Part shown: positions 60,811-64,000 of the stretch, piece after piece | Position numbering within the stretch: position 1 is the first letter of the stretch | Layout of the letters: every line of letters begins with the position of its first letter | Assembly: GCA_016630905.1 (NCBI GenBank) | Contig: WBMQ01000001.1 | Coordinates: 2,790,001-2,854,000, forward strand | Length of the DNA stretch: 64,000 nt | Reading direction: 5' to 3' | Source: Capillidium heterosporum | Lineage: Eukaryota > Entomophthoromycota > Entomophthoromycetes > Entomophthorales > Capillidiaceae | Notes under the pieces: generated by a model | What the model saw: only the letters and a program-made list of their open reading frames with translations | Database searches by the model: none | Told to the model about the DNA's origin: nothing | Made by a program: the position numbers and the translations under genes

Positions 60811-61684
60811 GTAAATTATCCTATTATCTTTAGTTTTAGTATTTTATAAAGCTACTATATTTGATGAACCTATAGTAAATATATATATATTTCTAATAAA
60901 GTGCCATATATGGAATGCTGATAGAGAGTAAGTATATTAGTGAATTGCTTTTATTGGAATAAAGAGTTTTGTTTTTAGAATTTATGTCAAACAAATGCTA
61001 TGTTAATAGAAAGGAATATATCAGTAAAGGAAGCATCGGCCTACAAAACTTTGTAGTTTAGCAAGTATATTTATATTTAAAGGTACTGATTACACTTTTA
61101 TAAAGTTCTATAGATAAAGTAACTTATTTTTGGCAGTAATAAAGCTTGGATATAATCTTTACAATAAGCGAACATACTACTGCAAGGGAGGGATGTTTAA
61201 GCAAAGGTTAACTGCTAGTAAGTAAAAGGCAGTCATTGATATATGGAAAATGGATCTTGATTAAATTTCAAGTTCGTGGAAGATTTAATTACTGTTTTTA
61301 ATTAGAAAGTGATACATAGCAAACTATTATTAATATGGTATATAAACTCTATATCGGCAATCTTTGATACTATGGATAAGGCAAGGATTTTTTACAAGTG
61401 ATTTACAGTAAAAAACATATAAAATACTATGTAGTGTGGATAGGATCCAAAAGGTTAAAGGCCACTGCTCTAAATTGAAATATTGCCAATTTATTTATTA
61501 AATTTGGTTACCAACATTTCTACAAAGTTTGAATTAAACAAAATAAGAACTAGACAGGATCTACCTACTGCCAATCTACCGAATATGTAGCATAATTATA
61601 TACTAAAGAAAATTCTACGTAGCTAAACTATAATCCGCCACTTATTACCTAGATATACATAACTCCAAAACTAAAAGGTTGCAA
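60811..61684. other. Intergenic between convergent genes
   Basis: AT-rich, no gene. Confidence 0.5.
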
Positions 61685-63369
61685 TCACTTTAACTTGTTG
61701 ATGTACATCATAGAATACTCTACTAAATCTGGTATCACCTCTTTAGCGAAAGGGTATATGGAGAACGATAGATTGAATATCTCGGTCAAGCTAGTGCATA
61801 TGAAATCATAGGTACTACCGTAAAGCTCGGGAGACATCTGCACTAAAGGTAAAGAGTGGTAGGCCAACACCCCAAACACCCACTCCATAGCGTCGTATGG
61901 TTTCCAGTGACCTGTAGTATGGTGGTAGCACAGCAGCATCACAATGTTTTGCACTTCGCAGTAGTACCCTTTGATAGCTTGGGGTGGCAGCACATTCGTC
62001 TTGAGCATGACGCGCAGGCTCAATATACGGTCGAAGGACATGGAGATGATGGCCTTGCGGTAGATGCCAACTAGAGGGTCCATGTCGATGGTTGTTCGAG
62101 TGATGTACTCTATAGTGTACTTGGGGGGAATGGCCATCCACACCGTACCGTACAATGCTTTGAGGTACTCGCGCATCTCAAACATGCTGATCTTTTGCTT
62201 GAAGCCAAACCTGCGTATTGTCATTGAGCAGTTGAGGAAGAGGCCGCAGTTCTTGTATACCATGCAGCTCATCATCAAATCGGACGGTGTGACTTGAGTG
62301 ACCTAAAAAATAATTTGAGATGAAATAAATAAAATTATAATACCTCGGATTGACGTTTCCGTTTCCCTTCGTCCATAGACATGGGCTTGAACCTCGGTTC
62401 GTCGAGGAGCTTTTTGCTAGCTTTGAGCTGGTTGAAGTACTGTGTCGTTGACATAATAAACGGTTGAAGGGAGGGGATAGACTGTATAGAATCGATATAG
62501 TTGCACAAAGCCCAGGTGGAGATCCGTTCGCAGCTGTACTCGTCCGTTAGATCCAACGTCAACTTGTTGTCAATTTCGTGGAGCCCCAGTACGTTCGCCT
62601 TACTAAAATGGGTCGTATTCGTTAGCGTGCTTTGGACTTTACTAAGAAGTTTGTCTACCTGATGGCTTTAGCTACATATACTGTTAGTAAGTTTGTAAAA
62701 ATTTACAGCTTTACTTAGGTTCAGACGGGCCACCTCCTTCAAGTTGAGACCAAATTGATACTCCGATAGTAATAGCAAGGATTGGATTAGATCAATGGCG
62801 TTCTCGGCCATGTTTTCATTTATCAGATGGCAGGCAAGCATGTAATACTCCTTGGTACGGATGTTGAATTTGTGGTTGAGCTCCATATTAGCAATCGACA
62901 AAGCTAGGTAGCGGTGGGCGTAGAGATATACTACAGCTAGGAGGGGTGAAGTGTTGGGCCTATGCCGTAGTTCAAATTTGATTCTATCTACATGTATAAA
63001 TGGATTGACCTTGTGAAAGGAGTTGAGGTACACATCTACCAACTGGCTGTATATCGAATCTAAACCTAGATTGACGTTAATAGGCGGCCGTAAAGTCGAA
63101 TAAATACTTATATCAAAGAAACTTTCCGACGAGGTTGGTGAGCTGGGTATTCGGACCCTAGCTGGTATGTCGATTTTAGCAACTACCTTTTCCAACATCT
63201 CCAGTCTAGCGTCGAGGTCGATGAGCTTCTGGTTCTTCTTGCGTTGTTTGGGTATGATACATTGGATCCCTTTCTCTTCACATCTATGGCATGGAGCTGG
63301 TTCTCCACTGCACTTTTTCCTAGATCTCCTACATTCGTCACAAGCTATTGAAATAAGGTACCGTACCAT
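61685..63369 (-). CDS. Zn2Cys6 transcription factor D (divergent)
   Basis: Start taken at ATG 63369. Zinc cluster CDECRRSRKKCSGEPAPCHRC......C (third spacer one residue longer than in A-C), linker QRKKNQKLIDLDARLEMLEKV. After splicing, the middle region reads LNLTKAISKANVLGLHEID, collinear with LHLAQAIRKAQVLFLHDIP of gene A and with the intron at the same codon and phase. The C-terminal exon has HWKPYDAMEWVFGVLAYHS, matching the FGKWHPFDPAEW block. About 500 residues. Same family as A-C but clearly older. Confidence 0.82.
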
Positions 63370-63493
63370 CACCGAGCTCTTCCCTAAACTTGATATAAAC
63401 TTTCAACTTTTATACTTCATGGTAGTCGAGCTTTTATTTATATTAGCTTGGGATTGAGAACCTTCTCAAATTGGTTGCTAAATTTGGACCTGC

Positions 63494-63601
63494 TTAGAAA
63501 CGCTCTAAGTTATCCTTCAGCTCACAGAACAATTCAGCCCTTCTGATGCATGCCCTGGCCCGCCTTGATTTTCGTCTGATAGCAACTGGTCGGTCAAGCA
63601 T
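63494..63601 (-). CDS. Possible short basic ORF (35 residues)
   Basis: Starts MLDRPVAIRRKSRRARACIR and ends ELKDNLERF. Composition is helix-like and GC-richer than its surroundings. Could be a microprotein or the last exon of a gene that extends past the window edge; the rest of 63370-64000 holds nothing else recognised. Confidence 0.25.
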   Translation of the reverse strand: MLDRPVAIRRKSRRARACIRRAELFCELKDNLERF

Positions 63602-64000
63602 AAACTACATTTCAATAAAACACTTTATGGTATATTTTTGGGTAAAAGTTTAGACGAAGAATTGCACGGATAGTCTCTTAGTTATAGATGTGCGCTAATG
63701 AAAGGATGTGTAGAAAGATGACTTTGTACAGGTAATCTGGCAATCGCTATCAAGCAATGAAATGGAACTTAATACTCAAGTCCCTATCGAAAGATTTGTT
63801 ATACTCGATAGATAGGTCTGATAAGGCTTAAAATTTAACATATTTCATCCCTATTACTAATCGCAGGTCCAAGTGCTTTGTGATACGAATACCTTAATTC
63901 AGTTTTGAAAAGGGTAATATTCCAACCCAACCTGCTTTAAAACTTCAGTAAAAAGGTGTTCATAGCAACGACCCTTCCATGCTTTTGATTGTATTTACCT

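Noticed and set aside
1-64000. tRNA or rRNA genes, CRISPR arrays, transposons
   Set aside because: No T-arm-like consensus with cloverleaf context, no regularly spaced repeats and no transposase or reverse-transcriptase motifs were seen; a covariance-model scan would be decisive for tRNAs.

Overview
The window is nuclear DNA of a fungus. Coding regions are moderately GC-balanced and lie in AT-rich spacers. Introns are frequent and very short (about 34-65 nt), mostly GTA..TAG with CTAAC-like branch sites. The gene set is fungal: Zn2Cys6 regulators, an SREBP-type bHLH membrane protein, Ear1/Ssh4-type Rsp5 adaptors, a ThrE/DUF1212 transporter, ATG12, KIN17 and YIF1. An ascomycete, perhaps an early-diverging one, fits best, but the sequence alone does not settle this. 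No rRNA, tRNA, CRISPR array or transposon was recognised.

Layout. 0-12.7 kb: 3' part of a gelsolin-repeat protein, a type IIC (Na,K-ATPase-like) P-type ATPase, a Tgl3/5-like patatin protein whose catalytic Ser is replaced, and a SPRY/PY-motif membrane protein. 12.7-16.1 kb: gene-poor, with a decayed Rad9-like gene. 16.1-28 kb: MoaE, a DinB-fold protein, KIN17, a ThrE-family transporter, an F-box/LRR protein and a Cid1-type nucleotidyltransferase. 28.9-36.1 kb: trifunctional C1-tetrahydrofolate synthase, ATG12, a 1-Cys peroxiredoxin with two frame breaks, and an RNF181-like RING ligase. 36.2-37.1 kb: a second decayed copy of the Rad9-like family. 38.3-49.7 kb: a Zn2Cys6 regulator cluster (three intact genes, one zinc-cluster remnant, one decayed 3' half) surrounding the SREBP gene. 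50.1-60.8 kb: a second SPRY/PY adaptor, a small secreted protein, dynactin p27 (DCTN6), an 89-residue orphan, Argonaute and YIF1. 61.7-63.4 kb: a fourth, divergent Zn2Cys6 regulator.

The genes are mostly unrelated housekeeping loci, often in divergent pairs with short shared promoters (DinB/KIN17, ATG12/peroxiredoxin, DCTN6/orphan, the two closest Zn2Cys6 paralogues). The accessory part is the Zn2Cys6 cluster, which shows recent inverted duplication and decay. I did not find one convincing new multigene system. The strongest oddities are the patatin pseudoenzyme with an 8-nt micro-exon, two unlinked decayed copies of one Rad9-like family, the Zn2Cys6 birth-and-death cluster, and frame-breaking indels in otherwise conserved enzymes.
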